DNA of 59,615 bases from Clostridia bacterium (lineage in GTDB: Bacteria > Bacillota > Clostridia > UMGS1840). Positions 16,911-25,867 of the stretch are shown here, piece by piece (the stretch's first letter is position 1; the number at the start of each line of letters is the position of its first letter). The DNA lies in contig JAGAKI010000071.1 in NCBI GenBank assembly GCA_017625695.1, forward strand, positions 1 to 59,615, given 5' to 3'. Made by a program: the position numbers and the translations under genes. Below the pieces are notes generated by a model that was not told where the DNA came from, did no database searches, and saw only the letters and a program-made list of their open reading frames with translations.

Positions 16911-17014
16911 GGATTGCTAAAACTTACTTTCCTTGCAAATTTACGCTTCCTTACGTACACCCGGTACGCGGCGGTCGCTGAAATTTACAAATAAAGCAAG
17001 TTTTTGCAATCCGA
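16911..17014 (+). repeat. long imperfect hairpin between rseP and ispG
   Basis: About 100 bases fold on themselves: GGATTGC with GCAATCC, AAAACTT with AAGTTTT, CTTT with AAAG, AAATTT with AAATTT, and an inner CGTAC/GTACG stem. There is no T-tract, so it is not a standard terminator. The inner part is GC-rich compared with its surroundings. It could be an RNA processing or stability element or an interspersed palindromic repeat. Confidence 0.7.
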
Positions 17015-17067
17015 TTAACATAAGCGAAAAAAAAATCATCCCTTTTAAAATTCAGGAGGATTTCTCT

Positions 17068-18144
17068 ATGAATCTATCAAAAGAATCAAAAAAATCCAAC
17101 CGAATAAAAATAGGAAACCGTTTCATTGGCGGAGGGGAACCGGTTGCCATTCAGTCGATGACCAACACGCCGACTGCAGATGTTTCGGCAACGGTTCGGC
17201 AAATCCTGTCATTGGAGCAATGCGGTTGCGAAATTGTAAGAGCTACTGTCAATGACGAAGATGCCGCAAAAGCTATCAGCAAAATCAAGGAACAAATTCA
17301 CATTCCTTTAGTAGCAGACATTCATTTTGATTACCGTCTTGCTATTTTAGCGATAGAGCAGGGTGTGGATAAGGTCCGTATCAATCCGGGTAACATCGGA
17401 GACCGTGACCGTGTAAAACAGGTGGTGGATTCCTGCAAACGTTACGGAGTTCCCATTCGTGTGGGAGTCAACGGCGGTTCACTTCCTAAACCGATTGCGG
17501 AACGGTTCGGTGGAGTGACTCCCGAAGCATTAATGGAAGCGGCGAAGGAACAAATCCGTGTGCTGGAAGAACTTGATTTTCACGATATTGTGTTATCGCT
17601 AAAGGTATCTGATGTTGAGAAAAATATAGCGGCATATACCTTAGCAAGCGAAGTGTTCCCGTATCCGTTGCATTTGGGTGTGACCGAAGCGGGGGGCGGC
17701 ATCTGGGGTGTTACCAAGAACGCCATCGGGATTGGAACCCTGCTCCGAAACGGTATCGGTGATACCTTGCGCGTATCCTTAACCGAATCGGTGGAAGAAG
17801 AAATCGATGCTGCAAAAGCCATTCTGACAGCAACCGGAAGACGCAGAGAGTGGGTAGAGGTGATTGCCTGTCCTACCTGTGGCAGAACCAAGATTGATAT
17901 TATTTCTCTGGCAAAAGAAGTGAAAGAAAAAACAAAACATATACATAAACCGCTGAAGGTAGCGGTCATGGGATGCGTGGTAAACGGCCCCGGAGAAGCA
18001 AAAGACTGCGACATCGGGATTGCCGGCGGAGACGGTAAGGCAGTCTTGTTTGAAAAAGACGAAAACGGTGTTTCGCGGATTACCCAAACACTTCCCGAAT
18101 ATGAAATTGTGCAAACACTCTTAAATAAAATCGAGCAAATGTAA
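17068..18144 (+). CDS. ispG: (E)-4-hydroxy-3-methylbut-2-enyl-diphosphate synthase
   Basis: The product is 358 aa from ATG 17068, which has CAGGAGGA eight bases upstream; earlier in-frame starts run through the hairpin region and have no signal. IspG is a [4Fe-4S] enzyme of the MEP pathway that makes HMBPP. The N-terminal TIM barrel contains VAIQSMTNTPT and VADIHFDYRLA; the C-terminal iron-sulfur domain has the ligands ACPTCGRTK near 270 and MGCVVNGPGEAKD near 304. The size matches the short bacterial type without an insert domain. Confidence 0.96.
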   Translation: MNLSKESKKSNRIKIGNRFIGGGEPVAIQSMTNTPTADVSATVRQILSLEQCGCEIVRATVNDEDAAKAISKIKEQIHIPLVADIHFDYRLAILAIEQGVDKVRINPGNIGDRDRVKQVVDSCKRYGVPIRVGVNGGSLPKPIAERFGGVTPEALMEAAKEQIRVLEELDFHDIVLSLKVSDVEKNIAAYTLASEVFPYPLHLGVTEAGGGIWGVTKNAIGIGTLLRNGIGDTLRVSLTESVEEEIDAAKAILTATGRRREWVEVIACPTCGRTKIDIISLAKEVKEKTKHIHKPLKVAVMGCVVNGPGEAKDCDIGIAGGDGKAVLFEKDENGVSRITQTLPEYEIVQTLLNKIEQM

Positions 18145-18162
18145 AAAGGAAGGAAAAAAACA

Positions 18163-19389
18163 ATGGAAAATGTATTTGATGTGTTACAAGAAAGAGGACT
18201 GATTGCCCAGACTACACATGAGGAAGAAATCAGAGAATTATTAGGCAAAGAAAAGGTAACTTTTTATATTGGTTTTGACCCTACGGCAGACAGCCTGCAT
18301 GTAGGACACTTTTTGCAAATGGTGGTTATGCGTCACATGCAGATGCATGGGCATAAGCCGATTGCTTTGGTTGGCGGCGGTACCGGACATATCGGTGACC
18401 CCTCCGGCAGAACTGATATGCGTCAGATGATGACCAAGGAAACTATCGATCACAACTGTGAATGCTTTAAAAAACAGCTTTCCAGCGTGGTGGATTTCTC
18501 CGATGACAAGGCCATTATGGTAAATAATGCAGATTGGTTGCTGGACTTAAATTATGTAGAATTTTTGCGTGATATCGGTTCTTGCTTTTCAGTTAATAAA
18601 ATGCTGCAAGCAGAATGCTTTAAGCAGAGATTGGAAAAGGGCCTCTCTTTCCTGGAATTCAACTATATGTTGATGCAAAGCTACGATTTTCTGATGTTAA
18701 GCAGAAAATATGATTGTAAAATCGAGTTAGGTGGCGATGACCAGTGGAGTAATATTTTAGGCGGTTTGGAACTTTGCCGCAGAAAAGATCAGAAACAGGT
18801 TTATGGTATGACCTTCACTTTGCTTACCAACTCTGAAGGTAAGAAGATGGGAAAAACTGCCTCCGGTGCAGTATGGCTCGACCCCAACAAAACATCACCG
18901 TATGATTTCTATCAGTATTGGGTGAATGTTTCTGATGCCGATGTTATTAAATGTATTAAGCTTCTGACCTTTGTGCCGATGGACGAGATTCGTAAAATGG
19001 AACAATGGGAAGGTGCAGAACTTAATCAGGCAAAGAAAATCCTTGCCTACGAAGTAACCAAGTTGGTTCATGGTGAGGAAGAAGCCAACAAGGTGAAGGC
19101 AGCTGCAGAAGCTGTATTTGGCGGAGGCGGTGTTTCCGCAGATATGCCCACCAAAGAAATTGAAGATTTCGGTGATGGTATCGGTATTTTGGATTTGCTT
19201 GCCAACACCGGCATTGTTCCGTCTAAAGGGGAAGCAAGAAGATTGATTCAGCAGAATGGTCTTTCCTTAGGGGATGACAAAGTAACCGATCCTATGCTGA
19301 TGGTGACGAAAGCAGACTTTGAAAAAGAAGGCTTCATTATCGTGAAGAAAGGGAAAAAAGCTTTCTTCAAAGTGGTTATTAAAGGATAA
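18163..19389 (+). CDS. tyrS: tyrosyl-tRNA synthetase
   Basis: The product is 408 aa. It is a class I synthetase charging tRNA-Tyr. The N-terminal Rossmann domain has [19 protein letters not shown] near 32-50 with the HIGH-type HVGH, and [12 protein letters not shown] near 190. The second ATP motif is [12 protein letters not shown] (KMSKS variant KMGKT), typical of one TyrRS subgroup. The C-terminal S4-like RNA-binding domain begins near 345 (LVVNTG-type segment [17 protein letters not shown]). AAGGAAGG precedes the ATG. No T-box lies in the short gap after ispG, so expression probably depends on the upstream operon. Confidence 0.96.
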   Translation: MENVFDVLQERGLIAQTTHEEEIRELLGKEKVTFYIGFDPTADSLHVGHFLQMVVMRHMQMHGHKPIALVGGGTGHIGDPSGRTDMRQMMTKETIDHNCECFKKQLSSVVDFSDDKAIMVNNADWLLDLNYVEFLRDIGSCFSVNKMLQAECFKQRLEKGLSFLEFNYMLMQSYDFLMLSRKYDCKIELGGDDQWSNILGGLELCRRKDQKQVYGMTFTLLTNSEGKKMGKTASGAVWLDPNKTSPYDFYQYWVNVSDADVIKCIKLLTFVPMDEIRKMEQWEGAELNQAKKILAYEVTKLVHGEEEANKVKAAAEAVFGGGGVSADMPTKEIEDFGDGIGILDLLANTGIVPSKGEARRLIQQNGLSLGDDKVTDPMLMVTKADFEKEGFIIVKKGKKAFFKVVIKG

Positions 19390-19745
19390 AACAGAATATC
19401 CAAATAATGAAAACATCAGGCACGGAAATCTTTCGTGCCTCAGCGTGTCAATAAACCTATCGAAACGCTGGGAGACTTTGAAAAGGGAAGTTATATTTTG
19501 TCAATTTGAATTCGTCGGCGTACGATGGCACGTTAGAGTTCAAATTGGCAAAAAGCAAGTAACCGCAAGGAAAATTCGATGTTTTCCTTGCGGTTGTATT
19601 TCGTATAATATCTGCCGAAATATTACGATTGTCTGAATATAAAAAAATATTACTTGCGGTAGAACGACCTTTTCGACAGTCTGAGGCACGGAAATCTTTC
19701 GTGCCTGAATCTTCTTTTTGATTACTAATTGCGAGAGTGTTTTTT
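19390..19745. repeat. palindrome-rich intergenic element bounded by identical 23-bp hairpins
   Basis: A 23-base palindrome (AGGCACG, 9-base centre, CGTGCCT) occurs twice without a mismatch, at 19418-19440 and 19684-19706. Between them lie three further inverted repeats: CAGCGT/ACGCTG from 19441; a 15-base pair 19495-19510/19539-19553; and a perfect 13-bp stem ACCGCAAGGAAAA at 19561-19573 with 19581-19593. GGGAGACTTTGAAAAGG near the left and CCTTTTCGACAGTCT near the right are partly complementary, so the whole unit can fold end to end. No credible gene is present. The right copy, followed by a T-rich stretch, could act as a terminator. Confidence 0.75.
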
Positions 19746-20564
19746 ATGAAACTGAAAGTAATGACCTTTAACATCTGTCACGGTGCCGACTATGGGGAAC
19801 TTCTGAAAATCAACCAAAGTCCTAACGGACCGTTGTGCTTCGGATATGAATTAACCGAACAACTGCTGACGGAAGAACATGCTGAAAAACTCATTGAAAC
19901 CTGGCACAAAAGTGTGAATCTGGAGCCGGTTGCCGATTTGATTCGCCGGTATGATTGTGATATTATCGCTTTAAACGAAGTGCGCGGAGAAGGGGAATCT
20001 CCTTATTATTCCAATCAGGCGGAGATTTTGGGACAAATGACCAATAAAAACTTTGCTTATGCGAAAGCAGTGGAGTTTCCCGGGGAGGGAAGCTACGGTA
20101 CGGCACTTTTGTCCCGTTTTCCTATCAAGTCTTGTGAAACGATTCGGATTCCGAGTATGGAAGAGGTACCTGATCGGGAACCCCGTTGTTTTTTGAAAGC
20201 TGTTCTTTTAGTCCCGGAGGAACTGACTGTGTTTGTCAGCCATTTTGGTGGACACCCCAAGGAACAGGAGCTTGCAGTAGAAACTTTTCTAACAGAAAGT
20301 GATAACATTACCACTCCGGTTCTGCTGATGGGGGATTTTAACACTACCCCTCAGGACGGGCGTTTAAGCCGGATTTATGATACCATGAAAGAGGCATTTG
20401 AGAAAGAAAATTTTTTCACTTTTCCATCCTTTCATCCTGTTCGTAAAATTGATTATATTTTTGCAAAAAATTCCAGCCAATTGCTTCACTTTTCAGAACA
20501 AAAAGTGGTCACTGAAACTGTTTCCGATCATTATCCTCTTTATGCTGAGATTCTGTTTGAATAA
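19746..20564 (+). CDS. endonuclease/exonuclease/phosphatase-family protein
   Basis: The product is 272 aa from ATG 19746. It shows the EEP fold landmarks: KVMTFNICHG at the start, IIALNEVRGEG (catalytic Glu, near 78), YGTALLSRFPI, FVSHFGGHPKEQ, LLMGDFNTTP near 195 (Asp-Asn) and TVSDHYPLYAEI at the end (catalytic Asp-His). This superfamily contains phosphodiesterases, sphingomyelinase-like enzymes and nucleases, and the substrate cannot be told from sequence. There is no signal peptide, so it is probably cytosolic. The P-type ATPase gene starts 12 bases downstream, suggesting cotranscription. Confidence 0.87.
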   Translation: MKLKVMTFNICHGADYGELLKINQSPNGPLCFGYELTEQLLTEEHAEKLIETWHKSVNLEPVADLIRRYDCDIIALNEVRGEGESPYYSNQAEILGQMTNKNFAYAKAVEFPGEGSYGTALLSRFPIKSCETIRIPSMEEVPDREPRCFLKAVLLVPEELTVFVSHFGGHPKEQELAVETFLTESDNITTPVLLMGDFNTTPQDGRLSRIYDTMKEAFEKENFFTFPSFHPVRKIDYIFAKNSSQLLHFSEQKVVTETVSDHYPLYAEILFE

Positions 20565-20576
20565 AGGAGATTTTTT

Positions 20577-22823
20577 ATGTCAGAACCGACTCATCAACCG
20601 GTCACCGAACAACCGAAGAAGCATCAGACGAACCGTATTCCACAGCCAGATACCCGTACTTTTGGAGATATTTTAAGAGATAATTTACTGACTTATTTTA
20701 ATCTTCTGAATCTGGCTTTGTTTTTTCTGATTCTTGCAACAGGCTCCTACCGTAATACAATGTTTATGGGCGTTGTAATTTCCAATGCTGTTATTGGGAT
20801 TTTTCAGGAGTTATATTTAAAACGAAAACTGAGTAAATTAAAAACTGTACGGCAGAAGTCTTATATGGAATTTCGTGACGGCAGACAGTTGCCGGTTCTT
20901 TGCGAAGATATTTGCATAGGGGCGATACTTCGGCTACAAGCAGGGGATGAGATTCCCTGCGATATGCAAGTGCTTTCTACCGACTATTTAGAGGTTAGTG
21001 AAGCCTTGATGACAGGCGAGGGAGAACCGATTATCAAAGCACCGGGAGATACTTTACTCTCCGGAAGCTTTTTGGTAGCGGGAGAATGTGTGGCAAAAGC
21101 CATTCGTGTGGGAGAAGATACCGAATATGCAAAAATGCTTTCCCATGCAGGAAAATATGAAAAACAAAGCTCCGAAATTCTAAAAGGGATTGAGAAAATC
21201 ATCCAGATGATGACTTTTGTGATTCTTCCTTTGGGAATTGTGTTATTTTTCTCATCCTTTTATCGGGAAGATATTTCCTGGCAGGAGGCGGTTATTACGA
21301 CTACTGCAGGCATTGTGGGGATGATTCCTTCCGGATTGTATCTGATTACTACTGTGACGGCAGGAAGTTCTGTATTAAAACTTGCCCGTAAAAAAGCCGT
21401 TGTGAACAGCTTTACTGCGGTGGAAGCGTTAAGTCGTGTCAGCACCTTGTGCCTGGATAAAACAGGAACCTTAACCACCGGTGACATTCGTGTGAAACAG
21501 CTGATTTCCTATTCGGACGAGAGTATCGAAATTTTAAAATTGTTTGCCAAAGTCTTTCCGGTCAGAAATCCTACCATGGAGGGGATTTATCAGGAATACG
21601 GAGACGATACCTCACTGAATTGGGACAAAGCGATTCCGTTTTCTTCTGTCCGGAAGTATTCTGAAGTCCAAATTGGGGAAACCTATTACCGTCTGGGAAC
21701 ACCGGACCATTTGGTTTCCTCCGAAGAGCTTTTAAGGGTTGTGTCTGAAAGGGTATCCGAGGGTGATCGTGTACTGGCACTCACAAAAGAAGGAGACTGT
21801 CTGGCTCTGGTAGTTATGTCCGATGTGTTAAAGAAAGATGCCCGTGAAGTGCTGGATTATTTGTTCACCCAGCAGTTTGATTTGAAAATCATATCCGGAG
21901 ACCGTCCGGAAACAGTTTCCGCCATTGCAAAACAACTGGGATTCCGGGAATGCAATCGCTATCTCAATTTACACGGACAACCCAGGACGATAGAACACTA
22001 TCAGACACTTGTGAAAAACTATTCTATTTTCGGTGGGGTCACCCCGGAAGAAAAACGTTTACTGGTACAAGCGTTAAAGAAAAACGGCGAAACGGTTGCG
22101 ATGGTTGGAGATGGCGTTAACGATGTATTGGCGTTGAAGGAAGCCGACCTTTCCATCGCTATGGCACAAGGAGACCAGGCATCCAAGGCAGTTTCGCAGG
22201 TGGTGCTGAGTGATTCGGATTTTACTCCCGTTCCTCATATTTTGCGGGAGGGCAGACGGATTGTCAATAATATCGAACGGGTAGCCAGTCTGTATCTGCT
22301 GAAAACTGTATATTCAGTGCTGTTGACCATTTGCTACAGTTTGCTTGGAATCAGTTATCCGTTTGCTCCGGTTCATATGACGGTCATTGGGGTATTTACG
22401 GTAGGAATTCCGTCATTCTTTTTAGCCATGGAGCCAAATGACAAACCTGTTAGCCGTGATTTTTTAACGACTGTGATTCATACGGCTTTGCCAAATGCGG
22501 TGCTGATTTCTTTGTTTGTAACGTTCTTTGGAATTTTAGAAAAAGTTGGCTTTTTGCCGCAGAAAGAAACCTTGTCTTTCTATCTGACTGCCTATTTCTG
22601 CTTTTTCCAGCTGATTCGTTGCAGCTTGCCTTTTAGCCCATGGAAAGCAGGTGTTGTGTTATTGGGAATAACGGGATTTTTTATTTGTTTATTTGTGCCC
22701 GGGTTATTGTTGCTGACGCCCCTGTCCTTTTCAGAGTTGATTTTGCTGGGTGCTTGTCTGGTTGTTGGGAGTGTTCTGCTTGCCTGGCGCCATAAAGGTG
22801 AAACGGCAGAAACAAACCTTTAA
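20577..22823 (+). CDS. P-type cation-transporting ATPase (P2/P3-like)
   Basis: The product is 748 aa. It shows all P-type landmarks: a TGE actuator loop (LMTGEGEPIIK near 145), the phosphorylation site CLDKTGTLTTGD near 293, the VMSDVLKKDA hinge, the TGD-type SGDRPETVSAIA and AMVGDGVNDVLALKEADL near 508. About eight membrane helices surround these. There are no N-terminal CxxC metal domains or CPC motif, so heavy-metal transport is unlikely. The protein resembles the CtpE/HAD-IC type exporters of calcium or other cations in Gram-positives, but ion specificity is an inference. The N terminus is short and hydrophilic. AAAGGAG precedes ATG. Confidence 0.9.
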   Translation: MSEPTHQPVTEQPKKHQTNRIPQPDTRTFGDILRDNLLTYFNLLNLALFFLILATGSYRNTMFMGVVISNAVIGIFQELYLKRKLSKLKTVRQKSYMEFRDGRQLPVLCEDICIGAILRLQAGDEIPCDMQVLSTDYLEVSEALMTGEGEPIIKAPGDTLLSGSFLVAGECVAKAIRVGEDTEYAKMLSHAGKYEKQSSEILKGIEKIIQMMTFVILPLGIVLFFSSFYREDISWQEAVITTTAGIVGMIPSGLYLITTVTAGSSVLKLARKKAVVNSFTAVEALSRVSTLCLDKTGTLTTGDIRVKQLISYSDESIEILKLFAKVFPVRNPTMEGIYQEYGDDTSLNWDKAIPFSSVRKYSEVQIGETYYRLGTPDHLVSSEELLRVVSERVSEGDRVLALTKEGDCLALVVMSDVLKKDAREVLDYLFTQQFDLKIISGDRPETVSAIAKQLGFRECNRYLNLHGQPRTIEHYQTLVKNYSIFGGVTPEEKRLLVQALKKNGETVAMVGDGVNDVLALKEADLSIAMAQGDQASKAVSQVVLSDSDFTPVPHILREGRRIVNNIERVASLYLLKTVYSVLLTICYSLLGISYPFAPVHMTVIGVFTVGIPSFFLAMEPNDKPVSRDFLTTVIHTALPNAVLISLFVTFFGILEKVGFLPQKETLSFYLTAYFCFFQLIRCSLPFSPWKAGVVLLGITGFFICLFVPGLLLLTPLSFSELILLGACLVVGSVLLAWRHKGETAETNL

Positions 22824-22851
22824 TGTATAATTTTTAACGGAGATGAAACAC

Positions 22852-23967
22852 ATGATTTATTTAGACAATGCTGCTACTACTCGTCCCTATGATGAGGTTG
22901 TTGAAACGGTCACAGAGGTTCTGGCCAACCGTTATGGAAATCCTTCTTCCTTGCACCGTCTGGGGATGGAAGCAGAAGATATCATAACCGAAGCAAGAAA
23001 AACGGTTGCTGCATCCATTGGTGCCAAGGAGACGGAAATTTATTTTGCACCTTCGGGTACGTTGGCAAATAATACTGCGGTTTTAGGGTATCTTCGTCGG
23101 AATAAGCATAGCGGAAACAAGGTGTTGATTTCTTCGGTAGAACACGCTTCGGTATACAATATTGGGAAATACCTGTCAGATATCGGCTATCAGGTGGAAT
23201 ATATTCCAATTAAAAATTACGAGCCGGACTGGGAATGGTTGGAAGAACATCTGGATGAAACTACAGCACTTGTCAGTATGATGGCGGTAAACAATGAAAC
23301 CGGAACGGTATTTGACATCAAACGAATCAGACAGATGATTGCAAAAAAAGGCTTAAAAACCGTTTTGCATTCCGATTGTATTCAGGCATATGGAAAGCTG
23401 GAACTTTCTGTGCGGGAGTTTGGTGCAGACCTGATGACCTTTTCCGGACATAAAATCGGTGCGCCGAAAGGAATTGGTGTGCTGTATGCAAGAAAGGGAA
23501 TTCTTCTGACTTCTCTGTATGTGGGAGGCGGTCAGGAAGACCAACTGTTTTCCGGCACCGAAAACGTGGCAAATATTGCCGGCTTCTCCCGTGCAGTAAA
23601 GCTGTTTCTGAAAGAAAAACCGGTGGAAAAAGTAAAGGTGTTATCACAACTGTTTTTAGAAAAGTTATCACCGGATATTCTCATAAACAGCAAAAACACC
23701 CTGGGAACCATTGTCAATATTTCAATGAATCTGCGTTCGGAAATTGTGCTTCATATGCTGGAAAGTGAGGGGATTTACGTGTCCTCCGGTTCTGCCTGCT
23801 CTGAAAAGAAGGGCGGCAATAACCGTGTTTTGGAAGCCTTTTCGGTTTCTAAGGCAATGCAGGATACTGCCATCCGGGTATCGTTTTCTCATGCTAACAC
23901 CGAAGAAGAAATCTTGATAGCAGCAGAGAAAATCAACGAAATTTATTGGAAAAATAAAAAAAAATGA
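22852..23967 (+). CDS. cysteine desulfurase (NifS/IscS family)
   Basis: The product is 371 aa from ATG 22852, chosen because AACGGAG lies nine bases upstream; ATG 22843 is too close to that signal. It is a PLP enzyme that takes sulfur from cysteine. Motifs: MIYLDNAATTRP at the start, SVEHASVYNI, MAVNNETGTVFD, the PLP lysine in MTFSGHKIGAPKGIG near 200 and the active Cys in VSSGSACSEKKG near 320. There is no IscU, ThiI or MnmA gene nearby, so whether it serves Fe-S assembly or tRNA thiolation is unclear. It follows the P-type ATPase by 28 bases. Confidence 0.93.
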   Translation: MIYLDNAATTRPYDEVVETVTEVLANRYGNPSSLHRLGMEAEDIITEARKTVAASIGAKETEIYFAPSGTLANNTAVLGYLRRNKHSGNKVLISSVEHASVYNIGKYLSDIGYQVEYIPIKNYEPDWEWLEEHLDETTALVSMMAVNNETGTVFDIKRIRQMIAKKGLKTVLHSDCIQAYGKLELSVREFGADLMTFSGHKIGAPKGIGVLYARKGILLTSLYVGGGQEDQLFSGTENVANIAGFSRAVKLFLKEKPVEKVKVLSQLFLEKLSPDILINSKNTLGTIVNISMNLRSEIVLHMLESEGIYVSSGSACSEKKGGNNRVLEAFSVSKAMQDTAIRVSFSHANTEEEILIAAEKINEIYWKNKKK

Positions 23968-23985
23968 AAAAGTTTTAAAAATCAC

Positions 23986-24014
23986 TTGACATTTTGATGG
24001 TTATTCGTTATAAT
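23986..24014 (+). promoter_or_regulatory. promoter of rpmH
   Basis: Perfect hexamers TTGACA and TATAAT with a 17-base spacer, about 115 bases before the rpmH ATG. This is one of the strongest promoters in the window, as expected for a ribosomal protein gene. Confidence 0.92.
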
Positions 24015-24130
24015 GTTTAATGCTAAAATTGATAAATATTGTTTATTTGAATCAAAGTTTAGCGTTTTCTCCCCAAAAAGGAGATTGGAATTGTTAAAGT
24101 AATCAATGATATATTTGGAGGTGCAAAAAT

Positions 24131-24265
24131 ATGAAAAGAACTTATCAACCGAAAAAAAGACAGAGAAAAAGAGAACACGGCTTCTTTAAGAGAATGAGAA
24201 CCAGAAACGGAAGAAAAATCTTAGCCAGAAGAAGAGCAAGAGGCAGAGTTAGTCTTAGTGCATAA
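24131..24265 (+). CDS. rpmH: 50S ribosomal protein L34
   Basis: The product is 44 aa, very basic: [18 protein letters not shown] at the start and the conserved [19 protein letters not shown] core, ending VSLSA. The length and sequence are exactly those of L34, a late-assembly large-subunit protein. GGAGGTG lies 8 bases upstream of the ATG. It is followed by a hairpin and rnpA, the standard order. It was found by direct translation, being shorter than typical gene-finding cut-offs. Confidence 0.97.
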   Translation: MKRTYQPKKRQRKREHGFFKRMRTRNGRKILARRRARGRVSLSA

Positions 24266-24267
24266 TC

Positions 24268-24319
24268 AAAGATAAGAAATGTCGTCAGATGCTTAATGCT
24301 TGCGACATTTTTTCTTTAT
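24268..24319 (+). terminator. attenuator-like hairpin between rpmH and rnpA
   Basis: AAATGTCG pairs with CGACATTT around a loop of about 18 bases and is followed by a T-rich run. Outer bases AGATAAG and CTTTATCT extend the stem. It would let most transcripts stop after rpmH and a fraction continue into rnpA, matching the large difference in need for L34 and RNase P protein. Confidence 0.75.
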
Positions 24320-24397
24320 CTGCCGTTTTATCGACAAATAGGGAAAAATTTTTATCGCCTGTTTCGCCAGATTTGTATGTGATTTGAGGGGAATTGC

Positions 24398-24736
24398 TTG
24401 GTTACTTCTTTAACTGAAAACTACGAGTTTCAAAGAGTGTATAAAAAAGGGGTGTCTTATCCCGGCAGATATGCTGTGGTATATTACCGCAACAATCATC
24501 ATAGCGATTCTCTCCGTTTGGGAATCACCGCAACAAAAAAAATCGGAAAAGCGTGTAAACGAAACCGTGCCAGACGTCTGATTTACGAGAATATGAGACT
24601 GTTTCTTCCCCAAATGAAAACAGGCTACGACATTGTGGTGGTAGCAAGAGCGTCCATTGTGGGGGTCAATTTTTTCACGTTGGGCAGTGAATTGAAACGT
24701 TTGTTACATAAAGCAGGTGCTTTTTATGATGAGTAG
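24398..24736 (+). CDS. rnpA: ribonuclease P protein component
   Basis: The product is 112 aa with a TTG start (24398) six bases after GAGGGG. RnpA binds the P RNA and helps it trim the 5' ends of pre-tRNAs. The family core is present: NYEFQRVYKKG near the N terminus, LRLGITATKKIGKACKRNRARR (here in two blocks, about 45-67) with the RNR signature, and YDIVVVARAS. The uncommon start codon may keep its yield low. Its last bases overlap the start of yidD. Confidence 0.95.
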   Translation: MVTSLTENYEFQRVYKKGVSYPGRYAVVYYRNNHHSDSLRLGITATKKIGKACKRNRARRLIYENMRLFLPQMKTGYDIVVVARASIVGVNFFTLGSELKRLLHKAGAFYDE

Positions 24737-24935
24737 CTTGTTTATTTTTGTGGTTCGTTGTTATCAGAAATTCATTTCTCCCTTGTTTGGGGCACGTTGC
24801 CGATTTTATCCCTCCTGTTCGCAATATGCGATTTTAGCTGTGAAAAAATACGGCTTTTTTAAGGGGGTTCTAAAAGCCTGTTATCGGATTTTGCGGTGCA
24901 ATCCCTGGAATCCGGGCGGTATTGATTATCCGTAA
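24726..24935 (+). CDS. yidD: membrane protein insertion efficiency factor YidD
   Basis: The product is 69 aa from ATG 24726 (an ATG three bases later is also possible), overlapping the rnpA stop. The short hydrophobic N terminus is followed by the family block YQKFISPLFGARCRFYPSCS, then YAILAVKKYGFFKG and RCNPWNPGGIDYP with the conserved Cys residues. YidD assists YidC-mediated insertion at the inner membrane face. The rnpA-yidD-yidC order is the classic one. Confidence 0.95.
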   Translation: MMSSLFIFVVRCYQKFISPLFGARCRFYPSCSQYAILAVKKYGFFKGVLKACYRILRCNPWNPGGIDYP

Positions 24936-24959
24936 ACTTGAGCTGAAAGGAAAAGTTCG

Positions 24960-25862
24960 ATGAATTTTATTTATGTGTTTTTGGGCACAGTAATGAGCTA
25001 TATTTATAAGTTTGTAAACAATTTTGGTTTTGCCATCATTTTGTTTACCGTTTTGGTGCGTGCTTGTTTGCTTCCCCTGGTTGTGAAACAGCAGAAATCT
25101 ATGGCACATATGCAGAAAATGCAGCCCAAATTACAAGAACTTCAGAAAAAATATCAGTATGACAAAGATAAGCTGAATGAAGAAACCATGAAGCTTTATC
25201 AGCAATACAAAATCAATCCTATGAGTAGCTGTCTGCCCTTGTTTATTCAGATGCCAATTCTGATTGCCATCTATGGTGTAATTCAGAATCCGATTACCTA
25301 TATTTTAGGGCATCCCGTAACCGAGGAATTAAAAGCTGCATTGACCGTTCTGTGCCAGAATCCTACTGACACTCAGCTGAATGTTGTTGCATTTGTCAGC
25401 AACAATTTCGACAAAGCAAAAGAATTGCTTGCTACCATTCAGACCAACTTTACCGCAGAACAGTTTGTTATGAATTTTGACTTTTTTGGTCTGAATCTGG
25501 GACTCACTCCCAGCACATCTGTTGCTACCAATCCCATTTTATGGGTACTTCCCATTCTGGCAGGTTTAACTACTTTCCTGACCAGTTATATCACTCAGAA
25601 AATCAACGGAAAAACACAGACTGAAGAACAGAAATCTCAGATGAAGAGTATGCAGTTGATTTTCCCGTTTATGACAGCGTACTTCTGTTATATTCTGCCG
25701 GCAGCAATGGGACTTTACTGGATTGTAGGTAATTTGATTCAGATCGTTCAGAGCTTCACTTTGGACCGTTACATCATGAACAAAGAAGTGGAAGAAATCG
25801 AAGAAAAAGAAGAATTGAAAGCAATCCAGAGAAAAGAAACGAAAAAGAAGAAAAAGAGATAG
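24960..25862 (+). CDS. yidC: membrane protein insertase YidC/SpoIIIJ
   Basis: The product is 300 aa. It inserts membrane proteins alone or with Sec. The first hydrophobic segment is near residues 1-20, followed by FGFAIILFTVLVRACLLPLV (the helix with the conserved Arg near 35), a cytosolic helical hairpin rich in Lys/Gln (45-85), then further membrane segments near 95-115, 185-205 and 220-255. The C-terminal tail is very basic (KKKKKR), as in ribosome-binding YidC. Unlike many Firmicute homologs it lacks an obvious lipobox. AAAGGAAAAG precedes ATG. Confidence 0.95.
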   Translation: MNFIYVFLGTVMSYIYKFVNNFGFAIILFTVLVRACLLPLVVKQQKSMAHMQKMQPKLQELQKKYQYDKDKLNEETMKLYQQYKINPMSSCLPLFIQMPILIAIYGVIQNPITYILGHPVTEELKAALTVLCQNPTDTQLNVVAFVSNNFDKAKELLATIQTNFTAEQFVMNFDFFGLNLGLTPSTSVATNPILWVLPILAGLTTFLTSYITQKINGKTQTEEQKSQMKSMQLIFPFMTAYFCYILPAAMGLYWIVGNLIQIVQSFTLDRYIMNKEVEEIEEKEELKAIQRKETKKKKKR

Positions 25863-25867
25863 AAAGG

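Noticed and set aside
16933-17067. N-terminal extension of IspG through the hairpin region
   Set aside because: The extension has no ribosome binding site, and the translated residues derive from the palindrome; ATG 17068 has CAGGAGGA and gives the family length.
17580-18248. 222-codon open frame antisense to ispG
   Set aside because: It lies wholly opposite a well-supported gene, has no recognisable protein motif, and similar long antisense frames occur over other conserved genes as a result of codon bias.
23986-24130. Replication origin near rpmH
   Set aside because: Although rpmH is often beside oriC, there is no cluster of TTATCCACA-type boxes and no dnaA; the region is explained by a promoter and leader.
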